Below are positions 49,031 to 57,744 of a DNA stretch of 64,000 bases, one piece after another (the first letter of the stretch is position 1; the number at the start of each line of letters is the position of its first letter). Below the pieces are notes generated by a model that was not told where the DNA came from, did no database searches, and saw only the letters and a list, made by a program, of their open reading frames with translations. A program made the position numbers and the translations under genes. The stretch comes from Halostella limicola. GTDB taxonomy: Archaea > Halobacteriota > Halobacteria > Halobacteriales > Natronoarchaeaceae. The stretch is from NCBI RefSeq assembly GCF_003675875.1, contig NZ_RCDI01000001.1, positions 682,001 through 746,000 on the forward strand, written 5' to 3'.

Positions 49031-50353
49031 GTGTCGACGACCCCACCCCCGGCCGCGGACGGCCTCCCCGTTCTGGGACAGACCGTCGAGCTGATCCGCG
49101 ACCAGCTCGGCCTGCACGACGCGGTCGCCGAGGAGTACGGCGACGTCGTGCGGATACGGACGCTCGGGGTCGGAGAGTACTGCCTGCTCTCCCACCCGGA
49201 CCACGTCGAACGCGCCCTGATAGAGGAGCCGGAGGCGTTCGCGAAGACCGACGACTTCGGGGTCGCGTTCGGGGAGAGCGTCGGCTCGACGGAGGGGGAG
49301 CAGTGGCGTCGCCAGCGCGACGCCCTCGAGGAGTTCTTCTACCCGGGGCGGATCCGGTCGTACGTCGACGACGTGGTTCGGATCACGCGGCGACGAGTGG
49401 ACCGCTGGGCCGACGGCGACCGGATATCGGTGCGCCGGGAGATGGACCGAGTCGCGCTCGCGAACTTCTTCGGGGCGGTGTTCGGCCGGGAGCTCGACCC
49501 CGAGGGCGACGAGACCCTCCGCCGGGCGGCGGGCGACCTCAACCTCTGGTTCGAGCCGACCTCCTTCGCGCTCCCGAACTGGGTGCCCACGCCGGCGCAC
49601 CGCCGGTTCCACGAGGCCGTCGAGACCCTGCGGGCGGAGGGCGAGGCGCTGCTGGCCGAGCGCAAGCGGGGCGACCTCGGCGACGACCTCCTGTCGACGC
49701 TGGTCGAACTGCGCGGGGGCGGCGGGGCCGACCTCAGCGACCGGGAGATCGTCGACCAGGTCACCGGGCTGACGTTCGCCGGCTACGAGACGACGGCGCT
49801 GCTCCTCTCGTACGCGCTGTACCTGCTCGGCACTCACGACGAGGTGCGCGAACGGTTCCACGCCGAACTGGACGGCGTCCTCGGCGGCGACGCGCCGACG
49901 CTGTCGGACGTGGGGAAGCTCACGACCACGGAGCGGATCGTCCACGAGACGCTGCGCCGGTACCCGCCGGTGTTCATGCTCCCCCGGGTCACGACGCGCC
50001 CCGTGGACCTCGGCGGCTACCGGCTCCCGGAGGGAATGCGGACGCACGTCTCGATCTGGCGGCTGCACCGCGACGAGCGGTTCTGGGACGCCCCGGACGA
50101 CTGGCGGCCGGCGCGGTGGCGCGACGCCTCGCCCGCCGACAAGGGGTGTTCGTTCGTCCCGTTCGGCGCTGGCCCGCGCGCCTGCCTCGCACAGCGGTTC
50201 GCGCTCCTTGAGGCGGTCATCGCGCTCGCCACGGTCGGCCAGCGGTACCGCGTCGAGCCGCTGCGGGACCTGGCGCTCGACCCCGCGATGACCCTCCAGC
50301 CCGCACACGACATGCCCGCGCGCCTCCGCCGGCGGGCTAGGGATGGGGAGTGA
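49031..50353 (+). CDS. Cytochrome P450
   Basis: The 440-residue soluble protein has all P450 signatures: the I-helix oxygen motif LTFAGYETTALLL, the K-helix HETLRRYPP (ExxR), the PERF-region equivalent WRPARW and the haem loop FVPFGAGPRACLAQRF with haem cysteine C385. It begins with a GTG at 49031 and has no membrane anchor. It most resembles CYP102/CYP4-like class architecture seen in bacteria and haloarchaea, oxidising hydrophobic substrates with electrons from a ferredoxin. No dedicated redox partner is adjacent; the ferredoxin at 33436 is far away. The substrate is unknown. Confidence 0.92.
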   Translation: MSTTPPPAADGLPVLGQTVELIRDQLGLHDAVAEEYGDVVRIRTLGVGEYCLLSHPDHVERALIEEPEAFAKTDDFGVAFGESVGSTEGEQWRRQRDALEEFFYPGRIRSYVDDVVRITRRRVDRWADGDRISVRREMDRVALANFFGAVFGRELDPEGDETLRRAAGDLNLWFEPTSFALPNWVPTPAHRRFHEAVETLRAEGEALLAERKRGDLGDDLLSTLVELRGGGGADLSDREIVDQVTGLTFAGYETTALLLSYALYLLGTHDEVRERFHAELDGVLGGDAPTLSDVGKLTTTERIVHETLRRYPPVFMLPRVTTRPVDLGGYRLPEGMRTHVSIWRLHRDERFWDAPDDWRPARWRDASPADKGCSFVPFGAGPRACLAQRFALLEAVIALATVGQRYRVEPLRDLALDPAMTLQPAHDMPARLRRRARDGE

Positions 50354-50540
50354 CTATCGTTGCGAACTCGCTTCCGAACACGCGGCTCGCCCCGACGCCG
50401 CTTCGGCGTTCCGGAATACCGCATAAATCGACAGGACGAGCCCTCGACACCCTGGTTACACCCACAAGCGTATTCACCCGTGGTAGTTTACCAGTAGACA
50501 GACTCTCGATCACTGCCGGCTGCGTGAATCTAGGATTATA

Positions 50541-51764
50541 ATGGTAAACGAACGGAAGGAAGGCGTTGGAGAAGACGGAGCGGCAGTCCTGGTCGGCGGC
50601 GGTCCCGGCAGAGACTACCCGTGCGTTCGATCGCTCAAAGAGCGGGGGATAACGACGATCTTCGCCTGCACGGACGCCAAGTCGCCGGTCTGCGCGTCGC
50701 GGTACTGCGACGAAACGCAACTCATCCCGTCTCCGAGGGAGGATCTGCACGCGTTCAAGGACGCTCTCCTCGAAATCGCCGCCCGGCGTGAGGTGAAGAC
50801 GATCGTTCCGACCCGAGAAGACTGTGTGCACGTGCTCTCGAAGTATCTGGACGCTTTCGAAGGACGCGTCTCGCTCGTCGTCCCCCCGTTTCAGACGCTC
50901 CGAACCGCCAACGATCGGTTGCGACTGGCGGAGGCTGCAGAGGAGGCGGGGGTCCCAGTCCCAGAGACGCGACTGCTCACCGAGGTAGACGACTGGTCCC
51001 GTCGTTCGATAATCAAGTCGCGATACAACCTCCTCACCGAGGAGAACGCCGAGGGCGTCCCCCGGGGACAGGTGGAGACGGTCAAAGCGGTCACGCACCT
51101 CGACCCGGGAGAGAGACCGGACGTGGAGGGAATCTGCGAGGAGATGCGTCACGTTCCGATCGTTCAGGAGTTCGTCCCGACCGACGACGAGTTCGTGTTC
51201 GCCGCGCTGTACGACCGCGGCGAACCGCTAGCGACCTTCCAGCACCGACAGGTCAGGGGTGACTCGTACGTCGGAGGCGGAGGCGTCTATCGGAAATCCG
51301 TGTTCGACCGAGATCTCCAGACGACGGCCGAGCGACTTCTCGACCACCTCGACTGGCACGGCCTCGCTTGCATCGAGTACATGCGAGACGCGAACACGGG
51401 CGAGTTCGTGCTCACGGAGATCAACCCTCGAACGTGGCAGTCGCTCTCGGCCGCGGTCCACGCGGGCGCCGACTTTCCGCTCTACTACTGGCTCGCTGCG
51501 GCGGGACGAGCGGCAGCGATCGATCCGGCGTACGAACTCGATGCGGGGACGCACTCGCTGTACGGCGAGCTGCAGCACTTTCTCAGCCTGTTCGGGGACG
51601 GCTCGCCGCACGTGGAACGTCCCCCGGTCGCCGCGACCGGCCTGGCGATACTCTCCTCGCTCTACGAGGACCCGTATTTCGACTACACGCGCCTCGACGA
51701 TCCCGGCCCCTTTTTCAGCGGCGCGAGTCTGGTGGCTCGGAACCTACTTCAGGAGTCCGACTAG
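50541..51764 (+). CDS. ATP-grasp carboxylate-amine ligase-like protein
   Basis: The 407-residue protein has ATP-grasp layout: an N-terminal nucleotide-like fold starting AAVLVGGGPGRDYPCVRSL, a central lid (IIKSRYNLL), VPIVQEFVPTDDEFVFAAL and the metal-binding end FVLTEINPRTWQSL. The HGLACIEYM strand precedes the last motif. It resembles ligases that join carboxylates and amines in cell-surface or secondary metabolism. It is the first gene of the region with more A/T-rich gaps. ATG 50541 follows CTAGGATTATA, a possible promoter or start-adjacent TATA. Confidence 0.75.
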   Translation: MVNERKEGVGEDGAAVLVGGGPGRDYPCVRSLKERGITTIFACTDAKSPVCASRYCDETQLIPSPREDLHAFKDALLEIAARREVKTIVPTREDCVHVLSKYLDAFEGRVSLVVPPFQTLRTANDRLRLAEAAEEAGVPVPETRLLTEVDDWSRRSIIKSRYNLLTEENAEGVPRGQVETVKAVTHLDPGERPDVEGICEEMRHVPIVQEFVPTDDEFVFAALYDRGEPLATFQHRQVRGDSYVGGGGVYRKSVFDRDLQTTAERLLDHLDWHGLACIEYMRDANTGEFVLTEINPRTWQSLSAAVHAGADFPLYYWLAAAGRAAAIDPAYELDAGTHSLYGELQHFLSLFGDGSPHVERPPVAATGLAILSSLYEDPYFDYTRLDDPGPFFSGASLVARNLLQESD

Positions 51765-51881
51765 ACCGCCGCACGGGGCAGCAAAGCTCGGAGCGACGGA
51801 GCGAAATCCGGCGGAGCGGACAGAGCAGACTGTGATCCCGTACGGGTGGGATCAGTTCCTTCGGTCGGGCCCCGCATCTCC

Positions 51882-52577
51882 TTATTCGCGGCCGTGATCC
51901 TTGCGACGGATGCGGGGGAGGCCGGGCGCGCCGTCCCGAACCCACGAAGCGGCTGCGATCATGACGAGGACCGGCTCGAGAACGGCCCAGGGCGACCCCA
52001 CCCCGCTCCAGAGAACGATCCCAGCGGTCGTCGCAACGGCCGCGACGACGAAGGCGGTGACCGACCGGACGGACGCCTCCGTACGGTACGACAGTGCGGC
52101 GACCGCAACAGCGAACGCGGCCACGTAAGCGAGGGCGACGACGCCGGTCCAACCGACGAGTTCCGCGTACGCGTGGAAACTCGGCCGGGTCGCGTACTCC
52201 TCCTGAGAGACGATCGGCCAGAACAGAAACAAGTTCGTCTCGGCGTCGCCGGCGGCGACGGCGGCGTAGAGGTCGGCCAGTAGATGGGATCCGTAACCGA
52301 TGGCGAATGCGTTTCCGAGTTCGGCCCTGTCGACGGCGCGGGCATATCGGCCGACGATTACCGTTACGGCGGCCGCGGTCACTACCGAATGGGCCAGCGT
52401 CCGTCCGGTCGGGAGGACGGCGAGCGTCCACGATAGCGGCTTGTCCACGAGATCGGGTAATTGGGTCCCAACAGCCAGAGCGACTGTTGCCGCTGGCTCG
52501 GGGGACCGTCCCTCCCGGTACTGCCGAGAGAGGGCATAGGCGAGGTATCCGACGGCGAGATGACCGGGCGGCCACAT
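51882..52577 (-). CDS. DUF457 membrane-bound metal-dependent hydrolase, paralogue 2
   Basis: The 231-residue protein has about six membrane helices and the family motifs MWPPGHLAVGYLAYAL, GTQLPDLVDKPLSW, GRTLAHSV and GYGSHLLADLY. It is the closest relative in the window of the 47384 protein, with an extra pair of C-terminal helices. ATG 52577 matches that paralogue's start; in-frame starts at 52604 and 52640 add unrelated residues. It sits on the opposite strand inside the polysaccharide region, and a role there is not established. Confidence 0.8.
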   Translation of the reverse strand: MWPPGHLAVGYLAYALSRQYREGRSPEPAATVALAVGTQLPDLVDKPLSWTLAVLPTGRTLAHSVVTAAAVTVIVGRYARAVDRAELGNAFAIGYGSHLLADLYAAVAAGDAETNLFLFWPIVSQEEYATRPSFHAYAELVGWTGVVALAYVAAFAVAVAALSYRTEASVRSVTAFVVAAVATTAGIVLWSGVGSPWAVLEPVLVMIAAASWVRDGAPGLPRIRRKDHGRE

Positions 52578-53277
52578 AGAGAGTGACAACGGCTCTGACG
52601 GCATAGCGCTGGGGACTCGTTCCGGTCGTACCGCGAACAAAGAAACGCGTTCTCGCGGCGCTGCCGCGCGGGCGAGCCCGTAGACCGACTGTGTTCCTGA
52701 AGCGATCTCCGCCTGAAACGGAACGACAGGTCCCCGAACCAGAGGGGGGATAGTTATAGGGCCGTTTCCCCGTGCGTAACCGTATTACTCGGACCGACAC
52801 CGATTAAGGCCCGTATTTTGAGGGTCGCGTACTTTGCGGGGATCCACTGTGCAAATTATCGCCGTGAGGATCTTCAATAATGAGGCGTGAATGGTCCACC
52901 GGCCTCGGATCATTCGCCATCTCCCGGGACGCGTCTGTAACTGAATCGAGGCACGGTCCGCGGCCCCGGTGCCCTCCTCAGGTTCTGCTGCAAGACGACC
53001 GGTAATTTGGCGCTCTGGCGGATAGATGTACTCCCGGTACTACTCCGCTACTACCGGCAAGTTCGCATCAAAGAAATTGCTATTAATCGAAATGTAGACA
53101 GGGTAACTATTCGTGAAGTACTGTTTCGATCTGGAACAGACGTGCTGTATATCCCTGTCTGAGACCTCCGTTCTGCCACAGCTGAGGAAATGAATGGATA
53201 CAATAATTGCCATTCCGTTAACCTAAATCGCGTACTAGTTTTTAATTCCAAATATTACAAGTTGAAAATAACTAACC
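52578..53277. other. 700-base A/T-richer gap before the polysaccharide cluster
   Basis: No intact gene is convincing. The last 130 bases are strongly A/T-rich and include CTAGTTTTTAATTCC (about 53233-53247) about 31-45 bases before the ATG at 53278, the likely promoter of the sugar dehydrogenase operon. One frame in the middle has an HTH-like segment (listed separately). The 66-codon minus-strand frame at 53051-53251 looks like its shadow. Confidence 0.5.
52941..53162 (+). pseudogene. Possible remnant of an HTH-containing gene
   Basis: The frame from 52941 to the stop at 53160-53162 is open for 73 codons without a normal start codon near its beginning. It contains LRYYRQVRIKEIAINRNVDR followed by VTIREVLFRSGTDVLY, which reads like a helix-turn-helix of the kind found in transposases, resolvases or phage regulators. 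It is followed by no further domain. It is probably a decayed gene end, but could be chance. Confidence 0.25.
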
Positions 53278-54645
53278 ATGCCAGATAGTTTGAACGTTCA
53301 TAGCTGCGTGGTCGGCCTAGGATACGTTGGGTTGACGCTGGCGATTCACCTCGATCGAGCGGGGTACGAGACGGCCGGATACGACATCGACGAAGAGAAA
53401 GTCGACGCCTTGGGACGGGGCAACGACTCGATGGGGGAGTTCGACGATTCCGCAATCGCCGAAAGCGACATTTCGTTCACGAACTCACCGGAGTCCCTCG
53501 AGGAGTGCGACTACGTCCACCTTTCCCTCCCGACGCCGCTCGACGAGTCGGATACGCCGGATCTGAGCGGTCTCGAAGCGGCGTGCGAGACTGTCGGTCG
53601 ACACATTTCGGACGGGACGGTCGTGGTGTTCGAGTCGACGCTGTACCCGGGTGCGACTCGAGAGGTGCTCCGACCGGCGGTCGAACGGGGAACGGCGGCG
53701 CAAGGAGGCGCGTCGTTCAGCGTGGGATACTCGCCGGAACGGATCGTTCCGGGAGGAGGAAAGAGCTTCTCGGAAGTAACCAAGGTCGTCAGCGCCGAGG
53801 ACGACGGTACGCTCGACGATCTAGCGGAACTGTACGACAGCATCGTCGACGCCGGGGTCCATCGCGCCGAGAGCATCGAGACGGCGGAGGCGTCGAAGTG
53901 CCTCGAAAACGCACAGCGCGACGTCAACATCGGCCTCGTCAACGAGTTCACGATGGGGTGTCGCCACCTCGATTTCGACCTCGATCCCCACGCGGTTCTC
54001 ACGGCCGCGCGGACGAAGTGGAACTTCCAGGACTACAGACCGGGTATCGTCGGCGGTCACTGTATCCCCGTCGACCCGCACTACCTGCGGTACGCGTTCG
54101 AGGAGTCCGGTTTCGACCCGCAGGCTCTCCGGACCGCCCGCGCGACCAATCAGCAGATGGTGAAACACGTCCGTTCGAGAACCGTCGACGCGCTGTGCAC
54201 CGCGAAAGCGCCGGGACGGATCGTGGGCGGGCCGGTCGAGAGCGTCGGCGATATCCGAACGGAGGGGTCGCTCCCCGAGAGCGTAGCGGGGTCCCGAGTT
54301 CTGCTGCTCGGATTCGGGTACAAGCCGAACGCCCGAGACGTGAGAAACTCGGGCGTTCCCGAACTGGCGCGCGAGTTCGAACAACTCGACCTCGAGGTCA
54401 GCGGATTCGACCCGTTCCACGACGCCACCAGCGTTCCGGAGTCGTACGACTTCGACGTCATGTGGAGGTTGGACTTCGACGGCGTGGACGCCGTCGTCCT
54501 CCTCGCCCCGCACGACGAGTTCCGTGAGCTCGACTTGGAATCCGTCGCCGACCGGATGAACGACGACCCCGTCTTCGTCGACGTCGGTAACGCGTTCGAC
54601 CCGGAGACGGCGACGGCGGACGGGTTCACGTACCGGAGGCTCTGA
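53278..54645 (+). CDS. UDP-glucose/UDP-ManNAc dehydrogenase family (nucleotide-sugar dehydrogenase)
   Basis: The 455-residue enzyme oxidises a nucleotide sugar to its uronic acid in two NAD-dependent steps. It has the NAD loop VVGLGYVGLTLA (11-22), FESTLYPGATRE, GYSPERIVPG, the catalytic lysine K217 in EASKCLENAQRDVN and the catalytic cysteine C262 in GGHCIPVDPHYL. The sequence YSPERIVPG suggests the WecC/TviB branch, which acts on UDP-ManNAc or UDP-GlcNAc/GalNAc rather than UDP-glucose. It is the first gene of a tight cluster (stop one base before the GT2 ATG) and probably supplies the uronic-acid building block. Confidence 0.9.
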   Translation: MPDSLNVHSCVVGLGYVGLTLAIHLDRAGYETAGYDIDEEKVDALGRGNDSMGEFDDSAIAESDISFTNSPESLEECDYVHLSLPTPLDESDTPDLSGLEAACETVGRHISDGTVVVFESTLYPGATREVLRPAVERGTAAQGGASFSVGYSPERIVPGGGKSFSEVTKVVSAEDDGTLDDLAELYDSIVDAGVHRAESIETAEASKCLENAQRDVNIGLVNEFTMGCRHLDFDLDPHAVLTAARTKWNFQDYRPGIVGGHCIPVDPHYLRYAFEESGFDPQALRTARATNQQMVKHVRSRTVDALCTAKAPGRIVGGPVESVGDIRTEGSLPESVAGSRVLLLGFGYKPNARDVRNSGVPELAREFEQLDLEVSGFDPFHDATSVPESYDFDVMWRLDFDGVDAVVLLAPHDEFRELDLESVADRMNDDPVFVDVGNAFDPETATADGFTYRRL

Positions 54646-54646
54646 G

Positions 54647-55726
54647 ATGTACCGTAACAGCACTATCGGGGTCGTCGTACCGGCGTACAACGAGGAGGCA
54701 TTCGTCGGCGGCGTCGTCCGCGACCTTCCGGAGTTCGTCGACGCCGTCTATCTGGTAGACGACGCGTCAACGGACGAAACGTGGGCGGCGATGGGGGAAG
54801 CGATGGAAGCGCGAGAAGTCGGAGGAACCGCGGTCCCGGCCGCGAGCGCAGCCACGGAGAGACGAGTGCGCTCGGTCGCCGACCGGATCTCGGACTCCGA
54901 GACGATCGGAAACGTGACGCGGCTCCGTCACAGCGAGAACCGAGGGGCGGGTGGAGCCGTGAAGACGGGATACCTCGCGGCCCTCGAGGACGGCGTCGAC
55001 GTGATCGCTACCATAGACGGCGACGGGCAGATGGACAGCGGCCGGCTGCCGAGGATTCTCGACCCCGTCGTTACCGGACAGGCCGAGTACGCGAAAGGTA
55101 ACCGCTTCGCCGGGCGCGACCTCGTCAGAGAGATGCCCGCGTTCCGCCTGTTCGGTAACGTCCTGCTGACCGGCTTGACTCGCGTTGCGAGCGGGTACTG
55201 GCAGCTATCAGACCCGCAGAACGGGTTCACAGCGGTCTCCCGCGACGCACTGAAGCAAGTAGACGTCGATGGGATCTGGGAGTACTACGGCTACATGAAC
55301 CAGCTTATGGCGCAGCTTAACGCGGCGAACGTACGGGTCGCGGACGTCCCGATGCCCGTAACGTACGGCGACGAAGAGAGCAGCATAGACTACCTTCAAT
55401 ACATCCGTCGCGTCTCGTTGTTGCTACTGGTCTCTTTCGTCCGGCGTTTGTCGAGGAAGTACAGCGAGCGAAATCCCTCTCTCGTTCCCGTCTGCTACGC
55501 TGTCGGCGCGACGGTCGGTTCTGTCACCGTTCTCGGGGGACTGCTGTCGGCGGCGACCGGTGACCGCAAACGCATTTCCCGGCGCACCACGGCGGGCGGT
55601 CTGGTTATCTCCCTCGCCGCGTTCGTCGTCGCGGCCGTTCTCGACAGGGCAGCGATCCCGATCGCGGTCGACGCGACGAAGACGCGGCCGGGGCTTGAGT
55701 CGGACGGAACGGGGTGGGAACGATGA
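54647..55726 (+). CDS. Family 2 glycosyltransferase (dolichol-phosphate sugar synthase type)
   Basis: The 359-residue protein has the GT2 start VVVPAYNEEAFVGGVVRD, the nucleotide-binding VYLVDDASTDETW, and the DxD region ATIDGDGQMD. The acceptor-side GNRFAGRDLVREMPAFR and NGFTAVSRDALKQV are like polyprenyl-phosphate sugar transferases, and two C-terminal membrane helices (about 275-300 and 310-330) anchor it. It overlaps the next gene by four bases. Its likely role is loading a sugar onto a lipid carrier. Confidence 0.85.
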   Translation: MYRNSTIGVVVPAYNEEAFVGGVVRDLPEFVDAVYLVDDASTDETWAAMGEAMEAREVGGTAVPAASAATERRVRSVADRISDSETIGNVTRLRHSENRGAGGAVKTGYLAALEDGVDVIATIDGDGQMDSGRLPRILDPVVTGQAEYAKGNRFAGRDLVREMPAFRLFGNVLLTGLTRVASGYWQLSDPQNGFTAVSRDALKQVDVDGIWEYYGYMNQLMAQLNAANVRVADVPMPVTYGDEESSIDYLQYIRRVSLLLLVSFVRRLSRKYSERNPSLVPVCYAVGATVGSVTVLGGLLSAATGDRKRISRRTTAGGLVISLAAFVVAAVLDRAAIPIAVDATKTRPGLESDGTGWER

Positions 55727-56793
55727 CGGACGGAGACCCCCCTACGATCTTCTTTACGATAACGCATCCACACGACGTGCATCTCTTTCGGAACGCGATC
55801 GGGGAGCTCTCCGACCGAGGATATCGCGTTCACGTGTTCGTTCACGAAAAGGAGATGACGTCGACGCTTCTGGAGAAATACGGGATTCCCCACAAGGTAC
55901 TCGCGGGCGACCACGCCTCAAAGGCCGAACTGTTCGCGAGCTGGTCCAAGTTCGGATACAACCTGTTCAGGGAAGCACGTCGGATACGACCCGACCTCAT
56001 GGTGGCCGAGGTCGGAGCGGCAACCGCACCGGTCTCCCGTCTCCTCGGTATCGACAGTCTGGTGTTCATGGACGCCGAACACGCCACGCTTCAGAACAGT
56101 CTCGTCTTCCCGTTCGCCACGCGGATCTGTACCTCGACGTGCTTCTGGAAGGACATCGGTCGCAAGCAGGTCCGGTACGACGGGTACCAGGAACTCGCGT
56201 ACCTCCATCCGGACAGGTTCAAACCGGACCCGTCGGTACTCGACGAGGCCGGCATCGGCGAGGACGAGCCGTTCGTCATCCTCCGCACTGTCGGGTGGAA
56301 CGCGGCGCACGACATCAACGCCGGCGGCTTCGACGGACTGAAGGCGGTGATCGAGGACCTGGAAGCCGAGGGCGTCACCGTCGTCGTCACGTCCGAAACG
56401 CCACTCCCCGCCGACCTGGAATCGTACCGTCTCTCCATCGATCCTCACCGAATCCACGATCTGATGTACTACGCGGACCTGTACGTCGGTGAGAGCGCGA
56501 CGATGGCCACCGAAAGCGCCATGCTGGGAACCCCGGCGGTGTACGTTTCGACGCTCGAAGTCGGGTACACGAACGAGATCGCCCGGGACTACGGCCTGAT
56601 ATTCAACTTCTCCGGCGAGGACAGACAGAAACGCGGGATAGCGAAGGCCAAAGCGATACTCGACGGAAGCTACGAGGCCGATTGGGGGGAACGCTGGCGG
56701 CGCCTGATCGCCGACAAGCGCGATACGACCGACGTCATCCTCGAACAGGTGCGAACGATGACCGAACGACCGCGGCAGAAAGTGCCTTCATGA
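55723..56793 (+). CDS. DUF354-family GT-B-like protein
   Basis: The 356-residue protein follows the DUF354 family: IFFTITHPHDVHLFRNAIGE at the start, ARRIRPDLMVAEVGAATAPV, LVFMDAEHA, then FVILRTVGWNAAHD and ADLYVGESATMATESAMLG at the donor-site end. These proteins have a two-domain GT-B/epimerase-like fold and occur in archaeal surface-glycan clusters; the exact reaction is unproven. ATG 55723 overlaps the GT2 stop, and this gene's stop overlaps the deacetylase ATG (ATGA). Confidence 0.8.
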   Translation: MTDGDPPTIFFTITHPHDVHLFRNAIGELSDRGYRVHVFVHEKEMTSTLLEKYGIPHKVLAGDHASKAELFASWSKFGYNLFREARRIRPDLMVAEVGAATAPVSRLLGIDSLVFMDAEHATLQNSLVFPFATRICTSTCFWKDIGRKQVRYDGYQELAYLHPDRFKPDPSVLDEAGIGEDEPFVILRTVGWNAAHDINAGGFDGLKAVIEDLEAEGVTVVVTSETPLPADLESYRLSIDPHRIHDLMYYADLYVGESATMATESAMLGTPAVYVSTLEVGYTNEIARDYGLIFNFSGEDRQKRGIAKAKAILDGSYEADWGERWRRLIADKRDTTDVILEQVRTMTERPRQKVPS

Positions 56794-57641
56794 CTCCTCG
56801 AACGTTCGATATGCGAGCGGATGGGCGAACTGCTTGCATAACTCTCGACCTGGAGAACAACTGGAACTTCGAGTCCGACGACCTACAGTACCTCGTGTTC
56901 GAGTACGTCGACGAGTACATCGAGATGGTTCGATCCCTCGATCTCCCGGTGACGATCTTCGTCGTCGGCGAGATCCTCGAGGATCGCCCGGACGTCGTGC
57001 GCCGTCTCGATGCCGGGCTCGACGCGGAGTTTCACCTCCACTCTCACCGTCACAACATGCACGGCGAGGTGGACATCGAAAGGGAGATCCGCGACGGCGT
57101 CCGCGCCTTCGAGTCCGTCCTCGGTCAGAAACCGCGCGGCTACCGTGCACCGCGGTTCATCATCGACGACGGCGATCTCGCCGCCCTCTCCGAAGCGGGC
57201 TTCGAGTTCGACAGCAGTGTCTGTCCGTCTTACAGGCCCGGCGTGTACAACAACCTCGGCGAACCGACCGACCCGTACTTCCCCGCCGCGTCACCTGAGC
57301 TCTTAGAACTGCCCATCTCTGTCCACCCCATGCTTCGGATACCGTTCGAACAGAGCTATTTACGGCTGCTTCACAGACCGTATCTGGGGTTGCTGAGACG
57401 CTCCAACCTCCCCGACCCGCTCGTCTTCAACTCCCACCTCCACGATTACTTCCACACTTCGGCTCACGATCAGCTCGAAGGGATCCGGCGGTTTCTCTTC
57501 GGACACAATCTCGACGGGTCGAGGCAGCTCTTCGAGCAGTTCGTGGGCCTGCTACGAGAGCGCGGCTACCGATTCCGGAAACTCGGCGAGGTTGCAGACC
57601 GCATCCGTCGCCGGGAGCGTACCGCAGGGAGTCCGTCGTGA
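56790..57641 (+). CDS. Polysaccharide deacetylase (NodB-like)
   Basis: The 283-residue protein has the NodB-fold motifs: TACITLDLENNW (an altered version of TFDD, with D in LDLEN), FHLHSHRHNMHG giving the H-x3-H metal site, GYRAPRFIIDDGDLAAL with the RxP motif, and FEFDSSV. A C-terminal LVFNSHLHDYFH supplies the last conserved His. It probably removes acetyl groups from amino sugars of the glycan made by this cluster. It has no signal peptide, so it would act on a cytoplasmic, lipid-linked intermediate. The ATG overlaps the stop of the DUF354 gene. Confidence 0.85.
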   Translation: MTPRTFDMRADGRTACITLDLENNWNFESDDLQYLVFEYVDEYIEMVRSLDLPVTIFVVGEILEDRPDVVRRLDAGLDAEFHLHSHRHNMHGEVDIEREIRDGVRAFESVLGQKPRGYRAPRFIIDDGDLAALSEAGFEFDSSVCPSYRPGVYNNLGEPTDPYFPAASPELLELPISVHPMLRIPFEQSYLRLLHRPYLGLLRRSNLPDPLVFNSHLHDYFHTSAHDQLEGIRRFLFGHNLDGSRQLFEQFVGLLRERGYRFRKLGEVADRIRRRERTAGSPS

Positions 57642-57744
57642 CCGTCCGCTCGGCTCGGGGGTTTCGCTGGGGGCGTGTAGTCTCACAGCGCTGTTGGAAC
57701 AAGGCTTTAATCCGTAGAGCGCCTGCTTTATCGGAGGGAGAGTA

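Noticed and set aside
53051-53251. 66-codon minus-strand frame in the gap before the sugar dehydrogenase gene
   Set aside because: No domain and no promoter; it overlaps the HTH-like remnant on the other strand, which has the better coding look.
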